The position numbers and the translations under genes were made by a program. From Romboutsia_E sp900604535 (GTDB lineage Bacteria > Bacillota > Clostridia > Peptostreptococcales > Peptostreptococcaceae), in the NCBI RefSeq assembly GCF_900604535.1, contig NZ_UWOT01000012.1, forward strand, positions 31,946 through 95,945: DNA of 64,000 nt, in the 5' to 3' direction. Below the pieces are notes generated by a model that was given only the letters and a program-made list of their open reading frames with translations, was not told where the DNA came from and ran no database searches. Below are positions 45,527-54,674 of this stretch, in pieces. The stretch's first letter is position 1, and each line of letters begins with the position of its first letter.

Positions 45527-46195
45527 TTATATCTCTATACTCTCATTAAAGTTTACAACTAAAACTTTTGTATCACAGCATTTTTCAACTTCTCCTTTGA
45601 AATCTTCTGGTGATTGTGATATTGGCTCCCATGTATTGTAATGTATAGGTATAGCTACCTTAGGTTTTATCATTTTTACAGCTTCTAAGGCTTCCTCTGG
45701 ACCCATAGTAAAATTATCTCCTATAGGTAATAAAGCATAGTCTATTTTATTCATACGACCTATAAGTTCCATATCACCAAATAATGCAGTATCACCTGCA
45801 AAATATATGATTTTGTTAAAGAAATTTATTACAAATCCACAAGCAAGTCCACCTTCTATCCCTGAACTATGTATTGCTTGAGTTACTTTCACAAATCCAA
45901 AATCAAATTTACATTTTCCACCAATATTCATTCCATGAGACTTACATCCCTTACTATCTACCAAATTAGCTATTTCTGCTGTTGATATTATAGTAGCTCC
46001 AGTTCTTTTCGCTATATCTATTGCATCTCCTATATGATCAAAATGTGCATGAGATACTAATATGTAATCACATTCTACTTCATTTGGATTTGTTTTATTT
46101 AGTGGATTATCAGTAAAAAATGGATCTAGCAATATAGTTACATTATTTTTAGTTAATGACATATTTGCATGTCCATTGTATTTTAAATTTATCAT
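45527..46195 (-). CDS. Metallo-beta-lactamase-fold hydrolase, UPF0173 family
   Basis: This 222-residue enzyme has the metal-binding HAHFDH motif (VSHAHFDHIG), further metal ligands in TQAIHSS and AGDTAL, and PIHYNTWE near the C-terminus, all in UPF0173 order. The substrate is unknown. ATG at 46193-46195 follows CGGAGG; a longer frame adds seven residues without a site. It is in the same direction as the broken membrane gene upstream. Confidence 0.9.
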   Translation of the reverse strand: MINLKYNGHANMSLTKNNVTILLDPFFTDNPLNKTNPNEVECDYILVSHAHFDHIGDAIDIAKRTGATIISTAEIANLVDSKGCKSHGMNIGGKCKFDFGFVKVTQAIHSSGIEGGLACGFVINFFNKIIYFAGDTALFGDMELIGRMNKIDYALLPIGDNFTMGPEEALEAVKMIKPKVAIPIHYNTWEPISQSPEDFKGEVEKCCDTKVLVVNFNESIEI

Positions 46196-46223
46196 ATTTA
46201 CCTCCGAATATATCACCTGTTTA

Positions 46224-47335
46224 TTATATAAAACATACTGAAAAACTTCCTATAAGTATGAGTATTGTCAATATCGTAAAAAACTTACCTAAAGGGTGTG
46301 CCATATTAACATTCCACCCTGCTCCTAATCTTTTTTCCACCATAAAGTTAGGATCCTCTTTATTATAGTATATAAATCCATATATCCAATTTTCATCATC
46401 ACTTGCTATAGTATATACGCCTTTACTTTTAGGCTTTATACTTCCTAACATTATATAAAAATAAATTATTACTATTGCAATAAAAATTGGTAATATACAT
46501 TCAACAAAAACTAACTGTATTGGTATATTCTTTTGTTTAACCATAAATATTGGAATAGTTGTAGTTAAAGATTGAATAGTAAGTGTAAGTATAAAAAATG
46601 AGTATCCTATGCCATTAATATATCGTATTGCCTTTTTCCTGTTTAATTCTATATTTTCATAATCTATATAAACAGCACTTGAAATGCTACCTATTCCAAT
46701 TAGTGTAAATAATATTACCATTGTTATATCTATAAAGTTAATATAAAATACATTAATTATATTTTTAGAAGAAAATCCATCAGCTCTCCCTCCAGGTCCC
46801 CAATGAGTAATTATTATATCTGGCAATTTATTGTAGCTTATTATCACATATAAAAATGATAATAACGATAAACATATGCATATACTATATAGTATTATAA
46901 ACTTTTCTAATTTTTTCTTTGATTTTGTTATAAATTTATCTTCTTTTATATATTTTTTATTACTTTTATTTATGCTCTGTTCAATATTAAGTTCTGATAA
47001 ATATTTTTCCTTTGCATACTTTGCTAATTTATATGACTTTTTAATAATAAAATATAAAGCCAAATATATAAATATAGTTATTGATATATTTAATCCTATA
47101 TTAATATTTGTAGTGTTTCAATTAATATATATATTAATATAGTTAATATTAATGATAAGTTTAGTTTATTTTTAAATTTTTTATCTATATCTTTTTTTAT
47201 ATTATCTCCTAGATATATTTTATATACAAAAACACCATAAAAATATTGATTGCTACTTATTGTCTGAGTATTATACGTCATAAGATGAGTAAATAAAATT
47301 ATTAATATAAATATCATATACCTTATAAAAAACAT
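46224..47335 (-). pseudogene. DUF1648/DUF5808-type membrane protein, frameshifted
   Basis: Two frames together give one protein of about 370 residues. The first part (47335 to about 47096) has a hydrophobic start and YFYGVFVYKIYLGDNIKKD, matching the family's N-terminal GVxIPEE-type block, then TLQILI and a TAG. The second part starts in another frame at NIGLNISITIFIYLALYF and carries DUF1648 (ITHWGPGGRADGFSSKN) and DUF5808 (DDENWIYGFIYYNKEDPN, ending in GWNVNMAHPLGK). The break lies at about 47096-47115 in a TA-rich tract and needs a one-base change to restore. Such proteins are regulators or membrane sensors of unknown role. Confidence 0.7.
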
Positions 47336-47504
47336 CTAATTCTCCCCTCCCTAGTTTAGATAATTACATTTCAAATTTATTAAAATATCTATACTTTTAG
47401 TTGTTATTTATATTTGTATTTGTAATAAATTGATTATTTGTTATATTTTAGAAGATAATATATATTATATGTATATAAATTATAGAAAGGATGAATAGTC
47501 AATC

Positions 47505-47963
47505 ATGGAAATGATAATTGCAATTATATGTGTTATTCTTTTATTTATAATAATAAAATATCTACTTAAAAAACTTGTTTTTGCACTAATACTTGTAGGT
47601 GTTACAGGTATTATTAGTTATATATATAAAGTCCCTTATATTATAAGTTTATGTTCAATTTTAATTCTTCTTTATTCTATATATTCTATTTTTTCAGAAG
47701 TTGTTTTTTGGATATAATATTATAAGACCTTGTAGGCTTTATATAATGGCTTTTATGAAAAAATAGTTACGCTATTATTTAGCTTAAATTATATTGTATT
47801 TATGAGTATATGTTATATTACTCTTATGAGTATTAGTTTTTCTATGATAGATATTGTAGAATTAGCTACTGCCTTTATATTCACATGGATATTTGTATGG
47901 TTAGTTTTACATACTAGAAGCCTTTTATTTAGTATAATAGAAAGAACTAGTCTATATGACTAG
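47505..47963 (+). pseudogene. Small membrane protein with two in-frame stops
   Basis: A start at 47505 gives 70 residues of strongly hydrophobic sequence ending FSEVVFWI with TAA at 47715-47717. The same phase stays open on the far side: YYKTL, TAG at 47733-47735, then ALYNGFYEKIVTLLF, MSISFSMIDIVELATAFIF and SLYD before TAG at 47961. The whole would be a 152-residue protein with four to five membrane segments. TAG could come from TGG (Trp) and TAA from CAA (Gln) by single transitions. If the break is real, the 70-residue part may still be translated. No family recognised. Confidence 0.5.
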
Positions 47964-47969
47964 TTCTTT
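47941..47969. terminator. Bidirectional terminator between 47963 and 47979
   Basis: Perfect arms AAAGAACTAGTC and GACTAGTTCTTT with loop TATAT. It overlaps the last codons of the plus-strand frame. Confidence 0.8.
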
Positions 47970-47978
47970 CTATTATAC

Positions 47979-48344
47979 TTACTTCCATACATAAGCATCT
48001 TTCATTATATTTATTCGTTGTAAGTCTTCAAATGTTGAATTATAATTTATAAACTTTTCTATAAATTTTTTCTTAATATCTGAGTCTACATTTAAATTCT
48101 CTATTTTTCTTAATCCTACTGCAAATTTTCCCATTTTTATCATTAAGTTTTCATAATTACTATCATATAATTTATACTCTTCACTTAACTTCTCTAATTT
48201 TTCTAATTCTAGTTTTACAAGTGACTCATATTTTTTTATATCATCTAGTTTTTTTATACTATCGTATATATTATTTATATCTATTTTTACTCTTATTAAA
48301 TAATTTTCATATTGATTTATTATTTCTTTATCTGTATTGTTCAT
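47979..48344 (-). CDS. Hypothetical helical/coiled-coil protein
   Basis: This 121-residue, highly charged protein is predicted to be all helix, with heptad-like leucine spacing in the first 60 residues (KLDDIKKYESLVKLELEKLE). It has no signal peptide or membrane segment. GGAGAAAA precedes the ATG. It is 84 bases before the Amt-PII gene ends on the same strand. Function unknown. Confidence 0.6.
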   Translation of the reverse strand: MNNTDKEIINQYENYLIRVKIDINNIYDSIKKLDDIKKYESLVKLELEKLEKLSEEYKLYDSNYENLMIKMGKFAVGLRKIENLNVDSDIKKKFIEKFINYNSTFEDLQRINIMKDAYVWK

Positions 48345-48427
48345 TATTAATTTTCTCCTATGCTTATTTATAATAATACTTTATTAATACCCTAACTTTA
48401 TATTTTTATAGAATCTAACTATATTAT

Positions 48428-50116
48428 TTACATTTCACATTTTTCATCAGGATATTGGAGAGCATCATAATCCTCTTCTCCTGTACGAACTCTAACTACA
48501 TGTTCTACATCATAAACAAATATCTTACCATCACCAATTCCTCCTGTATAAAGCACTTTCTTAGCAGTTTCTACAACCTTCTCAACTGGTACTTTAGGAA
48601 GTAAATGTATTTCCATCTTAGAGCCACGATAATATTCTGTAGAACCATTTTGTACGCCACATCCTAATACTTGAGTAACAGTCATACCACTTATGCAAAT
48701 TTTGTTCATAGCAGCTTTTAATTCTTCAAACTTGCTTTGATTTGCAATTATTGTTATATGAGATATTTTATGTGATGACGTTAATTCTTTTTCAACTTTT
48801 TCTTTTTGTACTTCTGGTGATAAGGTAGGAATACTTATAGATGGCATATAAATATCTTTAGAATCTTCTATTAAAGAAACTGGTAACATTGAAAAGTCAG
48901 AATACGCACTTACAAGACCATGTTCTGGTAAATCTAGACCACTAATTTCTTCACTTTCACTAACACGTAATCCTATAGTATTTTTTAATATGATAAATAC
49001 TGTACCCATTGTTATTGCAACCCAAGCAAAAACAGCAACTACTCCTAGTAATTGTACTCCAAAGAAACTAAATCCATATCCATAAAATACTCCATCAGTA
49101 GTTGAAAACAAACCAGTTAATAAAGTACCACTTAAACCACAAATACAGTGAACACCTATAGCACCGACAGGGTCATCAATTTTTAATTTCTTATCTATAA
49201 ATTCAATGCCATATACAACTAAAAATCCAGAAATTAATCCTATAAAAAATGCTCCTACATTAGAAACCATATCACAACCTGCTGTTATAGCTACAAGCCC
49301 TGCTAATGATCCATTTAATGTCATAGAGACATCTGGTTTTTTATATTTAACCCATGTAATTATCATAACTGTAACAGTAGCTACTGCAGCAGCTAAGTTA
49401 GTTGTTGAAAATATATGACCCATTGAAACAATTATTTCATCACCTTCAGCACAAACTGTTGAACAACCATTAAATCCAAACCAACAAAACCATAATATAA
49501 ATACACCTAATGCACCTAGAGGTATATTATGTCCTGGTATAGCTCTTGATTCTCCATCCTTTGTATATTTGCCTATTCTAGGTCCAAGAATTTTAGCTCC
49601 AACTAATGCAGCCACTCCACCTACCATATGAACAGCAGTAGAACCAGCAAAATCATGAAATCCTAATTGAGCTAACCATCCACCACCCCATATCCAGTGG
49701 GCTGATACAGGATAAATAATAGCACTAATTATTGCACTATATATACAATATGATATAAATTTAGTACGTTCTGCCATTGCACCTGATACTATTGTTGCAG
49801 CAGTTGCACAGAATACACATTGAAATATAAAGAATGCTTCTTTTGGTACACCTAATGGTAATATATCAGTATAACTGCCTTGTGTAAGTAAATCAATTCA
49901 ACCTATTAGTGAACTACTACCTGCAAATATAATTCCAAAACCTATAAACCAAAATATTGTACTACCTATTGCAAAGTCCATTAAATTTTTCATTATAATA
50001 TTTCCTGAGTTCTTAGCTCTTGTAAATCCTGTTTCTACCATTGCAAATCCAGCTTGCATAAAGAATACAAGAACTGCACCAAGAAGAACCCATATTGTTG
50101 ATGTTGCTGAATACAT
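48428..50116 (-). pseudogene. Ammonium transporter fused to a PII domain, with an in-frame TGA
   Basis: In one phase of about 562 codons: AmtB channel first (MQAGFAMVETGFTRAKN, GSTAVHMVGGVAALVGA, FGFNGCSTV-type text, DDPVGAIGVHCICGLSG), then, from about 170 residues before the end, a GlnK/PII domain (SHITIIANQSKFEELKAAM, T-loop GSTEYYRGSKMEIH with the modifiable Tyr, and GGIGDGKIFV). AmtB moves ammonium, while PII senses nitrogen and energy and blocks the channel. A TGA at 49898-49900 interrupts after about 73 codons (GSSSLIG, stop, IDLLTQG), most simply a TGG-to-TGA change. ATG at 50114-50116 follows AAGGGGGG. Confidence 0.85.
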
Positions 50117-50142
50117 CAAAATCCCCCCTTAAAATAAAATAA

Positions 50143-50173
50143 GCGTGTGATTCCTCCATTGGAAACACACGCC
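50143..50173 (-). promoter_or_regulatory. Leader hairpin with A1/G4 hexaloop, ANTAR-target-like
   Basis: On the minus strand GCGUGUG-U-UUCC and GGAA-U-CACACGC pair around the six-base loop AAUGGA, with A at position 1 and G at position 4, then UUAUUUUAUUUU. A weaker hairpin (GUGA/UCAC) lies directly upstream at 50176-50195. Paired hexaloop hairpins overlapping a terminator are targets of ANTAR antiterminators, which control nitrogen genes in other clostridia. The first hairpin is a poor fit. Confidence 0.5.
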
Positions 50174-50391
50174 ATTGTGAGTTGTTTTAATTCACTTGTT
50201 AATATATATTATTATAAAGTTCTAAATTTATTACATATGGATAAAATTTTTATAAAATAAATATTGATTATAGATTTAATAATTTTTATTTATTAAATCT
50301 ATAGTTTATTATAAAAAATGGTAATTACCTAATATGAGTGATAAAATAAATATTGATTGATTTATTAAATACAAAATTGGAGATGAGTTTA

Positions 50392-51078
50392 TTGAAAAAG
50401 CTTTTAATTTTAATTATAAAATTAATATCTGGTTTCTTTTTATGTGCAATGGGAACTGTAATGGCTATTAAATCTAACTTAGGGTTAAGCCCATGGGATG
50501 TATTTCATCAAGGAATCAGTAACATAAGCGGATTTACCATTGGTCAAGTTAGTATTTTTGTGGGTATCATAGTCGTAGCAATTAGTTATTTTCTAGGTTG
50601 CAAAATTGGATTTGGAACTATAAGTAATATGATAGTTATAGGATTATTTATTGATTTTATAACATACCTTAACTTCATTCCAAACTGTAATAGTTTATTA
50701 AGTGGAATAATTATGATTATAGGAAGTTTATTTATATCGGCAATTGGTGCCTATCTCTATATAGGATGTGCTATGGGGTGTGGTCCTAGAGATGGTCTTA
50801 TGGTTACTCTTATGCAAATTACTAACAAACCTATCAAGATTATAAGAGGAATTCTCGAAGTTACAGTTTTAATGCTAGGATGGATATTAGGTGGACTCGT
50901 TGGAATTGGTACACTTATAACTGCTTTTGGTATAGGATATTGTCTTCAACTAACTTTTAAACTACTTAAGTTTGATGTTAGTTCCATCCATCAAAAAAAT
51001 CTTAGAGATGGCTTTATATTTGTAAAAGAATGCTTAATCAATGAAGATGACAAACCTATTATGGAAGCTAAAAACTAA
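50392..51078 (+). CDS. YczE/YitT-like integral membrane protein
   Basis: This 228-residue protein has five hydrophobic segments and the family blocks LGLSPWDVFHQGISNISG, YLYIGCAMGCGPRDGLM and GIGTLITAFGIGYC. The function is unknown; relatives in bacilli affect antibiotic production. The start is probably TTG at 50392, nine bases after GGAG. ATG at 50383 is too close to the site and the longer frame from 50353 lacks one. It is divergent from the Amt-PII gene and is followed by a strong terminator. Confidence 0.85.
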   Translation: MKKLLILIIKLISGFFLCAMGTVMAIKSNLGLSPWDVFHQGISNISGFTIGQVSIFVGIIVVAISYFLGCKIGFGTISNMIVIGLFIDFITYLNFIPNCNSLLSGIIMIIGSLFISAIGAYLYIGCAMGCGPRDGLMVTLMQITNKPIKIIRGILEVTVLMLGWILGGLVGIGTLITAFGIGYCLQLTFKLLKFDVSSIHQKNLRDGFIFVKECLINEDDKPIMEAKN

Positions 51079-51128
51079 AAAAGTAGAATATATAAGTTGT
51101 CATTTTAACTTATATATTCTACTTTTTT
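51077..51128. terminator. Bidirectional terminator after the YczE-like gene
   Basis: Arms AAAAAGTAGAATATATAAGTT and complement around a short loop, between converging genes. Confidence 0.9.
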
Positions 51129-51138
51129 AGTTTTTAAA

Positions 51139-51492
51139 TTATAATAATTTTAAATCTAAATTTTCTTTGTTATATTCTATTTGATTATTTAAATCCAATT
51201 CATTAAGAATAACTTCTAAACTATTTTTATTTAAAAATATGTTTCCATTTACATCAATCAGCTTCATATCTATATCTTTATACTTATCTTTAATTTCATT
51301 TGTAAATTTATCATCTTTTAAAATATTATAATTCTTATCTAAATACACCTTAAATAACCATGGCATAGCATTTTCGCTAAGTGATGTTACGAATCTATCA
51401 AATAATAAATACTTTTCATTTTCTTCTTCAATTATCATAAATTTTGGGCTTTCATTTATTATTTTGTCTACAAAATCTTTATACTTACTCAT
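51139..51492 (-). CDS. Hypothetical protein
   Basis: This 117-residue acidic soluble protein has a start with MSKYKDFVDKI after AGGAGAG. It contains EENEKYLLFDRFVTSLSEN and a motif MPWLFKVYLDKNYN, and no cysteine or catalytic motif. Function and family unknown. It follows the DUF362-ferredoxin gene's neighbourhood on the same strand but is separated by 51 bases from its stop. Confidence 0.6.
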   Translation of the reverse strand: MSKYKDFVDKIINESPKFMIIEEENEKYLLFDRFVTSLSENAMPWLFKVYLDKNYNILKDDKFTNEIKDKYKDIDMKLIDVNGNIFLNKNSLEVILNELDLNNQIEYNKENLDLKLL

Positions 51493-51543
51493 GTCAACTC
51501 TCCTACTTAAAATACTTATAATTCTATTATACACAAATATAGT

Positions 51544-52686
51544 TTATCTTAAAAATTTAAATATAAATGGTCTTTTTAAATCTACAGCTTTTCTAGGACA
51601 TAACTCGTGACAGCAAAAACACCTTATACAATGATCTAAGTCTATCACTGGACCATTTTCTTTCATAGAAATTACTTTAGGTGGACATACTCTACTACAT
51701 TCGCCACATTTAATACAATCCTTAAAATTAATAACAGGTTTTCCTGATAATTTTTTATTAACAAAAAGCTCTATTTTCTTAGGTACAATACCTCTTAAAA
51801 AACTTATACTCCTGTTTGACGGTATTTTAAAATCTTTAATTATTTTATTCTCAATTTCTTCACCAATAACATGTATATCAGAAAAATCTTCATTAATAAA
51901 TTTTCTTTCTATACATCTTTGAACTGTCGGAACTCTACCTGGCTCTAAGTTTATAAGTTTACAAGCTATTACATCTATAGCATAAGGGTTAGATGATGCA
52001 AGTAGAACTCCTATTTTTCTAGGAGTACCTGACGTTGGACCTTCTCCTTCCATACCTATAATCCCATCCATTATAGTAATAGTTGGTGATACAAATAAAC
52101 ATATATCTATCAAAGCATCTGTGAAATCTCTAACCTCAGGCATTTTAAAATGATATTCAGCTTTTAGTACACCTGGTATTACTCCAAATAAATTTTTAAC
52201 TCCACCTGTAAAGGTTGCCATAGCATGGGTTTTTAATTTACATAAATTTATAACATAATCTACATCTACTATTGGTTTTATTACTGTCATATACTTTAAT
52301 ACTATACCACTTGGATTTTCTACCTTTAATTCTGAGGTATCATAATTCAATTGTATATTAAGCTCATTACAAACCTCTTCTATACCACAGGTTTTATATA
52401 TTCCTTTTAGTGATGATTTTGTATAAGGTCCTCCTGGGCTATCTCCAACTATTACCTTACACCCTAACTCTAAAAGCTTATTTGCTATTGCTTTTAAAAC
52501 TATCGGATGAGTTGTTGCCACTTCCTCTGGCTTTTTCTTTATAACTAAGTTTAATTTTATAAATACAGTGCTGCCATATTTTATATATTTATCAAGTCCC
52601 CCTAAATCATTTACTAACTTATCAATTTGTAACTTTACTTCTTCATAATCATAACTATTACAACTTCTAAGCGATACTTCTTTCAT
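51544..52686 (-). CDS. DUF362 protein with C-terminal [4Fe-4S] ferredoxin domain
   Basis: This 380-residue protein has DUF362 (VVGDSPGGPYTKSSLK, YVINLCKLKTHAMATFTGGV, PTITIMDGIIGMEGEGPTSG) followed by two ferredoxin motifs near the C-terminus (CIKCGECSRVCPP and CIRCFCCHELCPRKAV). It probably transfers electrons or matures a metal cofactor. It is a full-length paralogue of the broken DUF362 gene at 39448. AAAAGGAG precedes the ATG. Confidence 0.9.
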   Translation of the reverse strand: MKEVSLRSCNSYDYEEVKLQIDKLVNDLGGLDKYIKYGSTVFIKLNLVIKKKPEEVATTHPIVLKAIANKLLELGCKVIVGDSPGGPYTKSSLKGIYKTCGIEEVCNELNIQLNYDTSELKVENPSGIVLKYMTVIKPIVDVDYVINLCKLKTHAMATFTGGVKNLFGVIPGVLKAEYHFKMPEVRDFTDALIDICLFVSPTITIMDGIIGMEGEGPTSGTPRKIGVLLASSNPYAIDVIACKLINLEPGRVPTVQRCIERKFINEDFSDIHVIGEEIENKIIKDFKIPSNRSISFLRGIVPKKIELFVNKKLSGKPVINFKDCIKCGECSRVCPPKVISMKENGPVIDLDHCIRCFCCHELCPRKAVDLKRPFIFKFLR

Positions 52687-52848
52687 ATAAAATCTCCTTT
52701 TAATTCAATATCCACTACAATATTATAACATTTTTTATAATTCATATTATTTAATTTCATTATAATTGGGTATTTAAATATGTATTGAATATATAACGTA
52801 ATATAGTAAAAACTATAAAAAATATATAACTTATAAGGAGATTAAACT

Positions 52849-53370
52849 TTGAAAATTTATACTAAAACAGGAGATAAAGGTCAGACATCACTATATGATG
52901 GAACTAGAGTTGATAAGGATGATATAAGAGTTGAATCTTACGGAACTCTTGATGAACTAAATTCATATATAGGTCTTTGTACAATTCATGCTGATAAAGA
53001 AGATAAAAAAATATTAAGAAAGATACAATTAAAGCTTTTTTCAGTTTCGGGAGAGCTTGCTACTAAAAAAGAAGGAAATTATAAAAATACTGTAAATGAA
53101 GATGACATAAAATATTTAGAAAATATAATCGATAATTATATTGATAAAATTGATAAAATAGATGCTTTTATAGTTCCTGGTTCTAGTGTATTATCTGCAA
53201 ATTTACACGTTGCTAGAACTATATGCAGAAGAGTTGAAAGAAGAATACTTACACTTAGTAAAGTTGATAGTATTAATCCTCTTTTACTAAAGTATATAAA
53301 TAGACTGTCTGATGTTCTTTATGCAATTGCTAGATATAACGAAAAAGAATTAATTTATGTAAAGTTCTAA
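52849..53370 (+). CDS. Cob(I)alamin adenosyltransferase, PduO type
   Basis: This 173-residue enzyme makes adenosylcobalamin from cob(I)alamin and ATP. The family marks are YTKTGDKGQTSLYDG at the N-terminus (ATP-binding), RVESYGTLDELNSYIG and the arginine-rich NLHVARTICRRVERR, with LNRLSDVLY-type text (INRLSDVLYAIAR). The start is TTG at 52849 eight bases after AAGGAG. It ties in with cobalamin use and possibly with the BtuF-like importer. A strong terminator follows. Confidence 0.95.
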   Translation: MKIYTKTGDKGQTSLYDGTRVDKDDIRVESYGTLDELNSYIGLCTIHADKEDKKILRKIQLKLFSVSGELATKKEGNYKNTVNEDDIKYLENIIDNYIDKIDKIDAFIVPGSSVLSANLHVARTICRRVERRILTLSKVDSINPLLLKYINRLSDVLYAIARYNEKELIYVKF

Positions 53371-53372
53371 TA

Positions 53373-53418
53373 AAAAAGGTGTGTAACTTATATTTTATTT
53401 AGTTACACACCTTTTTTT
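53373..53418. terminator. Bidirectional terminator after the adenosyltransferase
   Basis: Perfect arms AAAAAAGGTGTGTAACT and AGTTACACACCTTTTTT; converging genes on both sides. Confidence 0.9.
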
Positions 53419-54580
53419 ATTTATCAAATTTTGAGTAAACTATCTTACCGTCTATTATAGTATATAAAGTTTCTGTAAATGTTTCCATAGGATTACCTGT
53501 AAATATTGCTATATCTGCATCCTTTCCAACTTCAATACTACCTACTCTATCATCTACATTACATATTTTAGCTGGATTTATTGTTATTGCTTTTAACCCT
53601 TCTTCTAAATCAAGTCCTGCTTTAACAGCAAGTCCTGCACTTAATGCAAGATACTCTATAGGTACTACTGGATGATCTGTCATTATAGCAACCCTACATC
53701 CAGCTTTATGAAGTATTCCTGCAGTTGCAAAAGTTTTATTTTGAACTTCTGGTTTAGTTATACTTCCAAAGCTAGGTCCTAAAATTGTATCAAAACCACT
53801 ATTTTTAACTGACTGTGATATTAAATGACCTTCTGTACAATGGTCTAGTGTCATATCTAAATCAAATTCTTTAGATATTCTAATTGCAGTTAATATGTCA
53901 TCAGCTCTATGTGCATGAGCTTTTAGTGGTATTCTTTTTTCTAAAACATCTATCCATGGCTCCTTTTTAAAATCTAAATCAAATTCTTCATTATTTTTTA
54001 AAGCTTTATCTTTTTTAATTTTATATTTTTTAGCTTCAAATAAAGTTTCTCTTAATATAGCTGATGTACCCATTCTTGTTGATGGTGATGTAAATCTCTG
54101 AGGATATACATTTTTCGTATTTTCACCAAAAGCCACTTTCATAGCTGCTGGATTTTTCACTATCATATCATCTAATGACTTTCCTTTAGTTTTCATAAAT
54201 ACAGATTGTCCACCACATACATTTGCACTTCCTGGACCTGTCATAAGTGATGTTACTCCACCTTTTATAGCACTATCAAATCCTTTATCTAATATATTTA
54301 TACTATCTATTCCCCTTAAATAAGGAGTTACTGAATTTATACGCTCATTTACATCATCTCCTTCCCAACCTACTCCTCCTAGAGATAGACCTACATGGCA
54401 ATGTGCATCTATAAGGCCTGGCATAACCCATGATCCATTTACATCTATTATTTTCATTTCATCAGTTTCTTTTATATCTTTTGATACTCCTATAATTTTA
54501 CCTTCATTTATTAAAACACATCCATTTTCAATAGTATTTCCTGCCATAGTTAAGATTTTTCCATTTTTAATTAATATCAT
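53417..54580 (-). CDS. Amidohydrolase family metalloenzyme (imidazolonepropionase-like)
   Basis: This 387-residue enzyme has the metal-dependent hydrolase layout: the N-terminal beta region with VMPGLIDAHCHVG (HxH metal site), LKAHAHRADD and LDHCTEGH for further ligands, and TDHPVVP with the catalytic Asp. The end IEVGKDADIAIFTGNP is typical. The substrate may be a small peptide or cyclic amide. It is downstream of the AbgT gene on the same strand, separated by a hairpin, next to an M20 peptidase gene, so it may work in the same uptake and breakdown route. Confidence 0.88.
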   Translation of the reverse strand: MILIKNGKILTMAGNTIENGCVLINEGKIIGVSKDIKETDEMKIIDVNGSWVMPGLIDAHCHVGLSLGGVGWEGDDVNERINSVTPYLRGIDSINILDKGFDSAIKGGVTSLMTGPGSANVCGGQSVFMKTKGKSLDDMIVKNPAAMKVAFGENTKNVYPQRFTSPSTRMGTSAILRETLFEAKKYKIKKDKALKNNEEFDLDFKKEPWIDVLEKRIPLKAHAHRADDILTAIRISKEFDLDMTLDHCTEGHLISQSVKNSGFDTILGPSFGSITKPEVQNKTFATAGILHKAGCRVAIMTDHPVVPIEYLALSAGLAVKAGLDLEEGLKAITINPAKICNVDDRVGSIEVGKDADIAIFTGNPMETFTETLYTIIDGKIVYSKFDK

Positions 54581-54613
54581 AACTCAATTCCACCTTTTAA
54601 TATTTTTTAATTT

Positions 54614-54642
54614 AAAGGCATGAATTATCTTAATTCATGCCT
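54614..54642 (-). terminator. Hairpin between the AbgT and amidohydrolase genes
   Basis: Perfect arms AAGGCATGAATTA and TAATTCATGCCTT with a short loop. The following T-run is short, so read-through into the amidohydrolase gene is likely in part. Confidence 0.6.
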
Positions 54643-54674
54643 TCTTTCCTTTAATTTATATTTTAATCTCTATA

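Noticed and set aside
49898..49900. Selenocysteine codon in the Amt-PII gene
   Set aside because: The position falls at a likely Trp (TGG) in the family, not at a catalytic Cys, and no SECIS-like hairpin was recognised just downstream. A nonsense change fits better.
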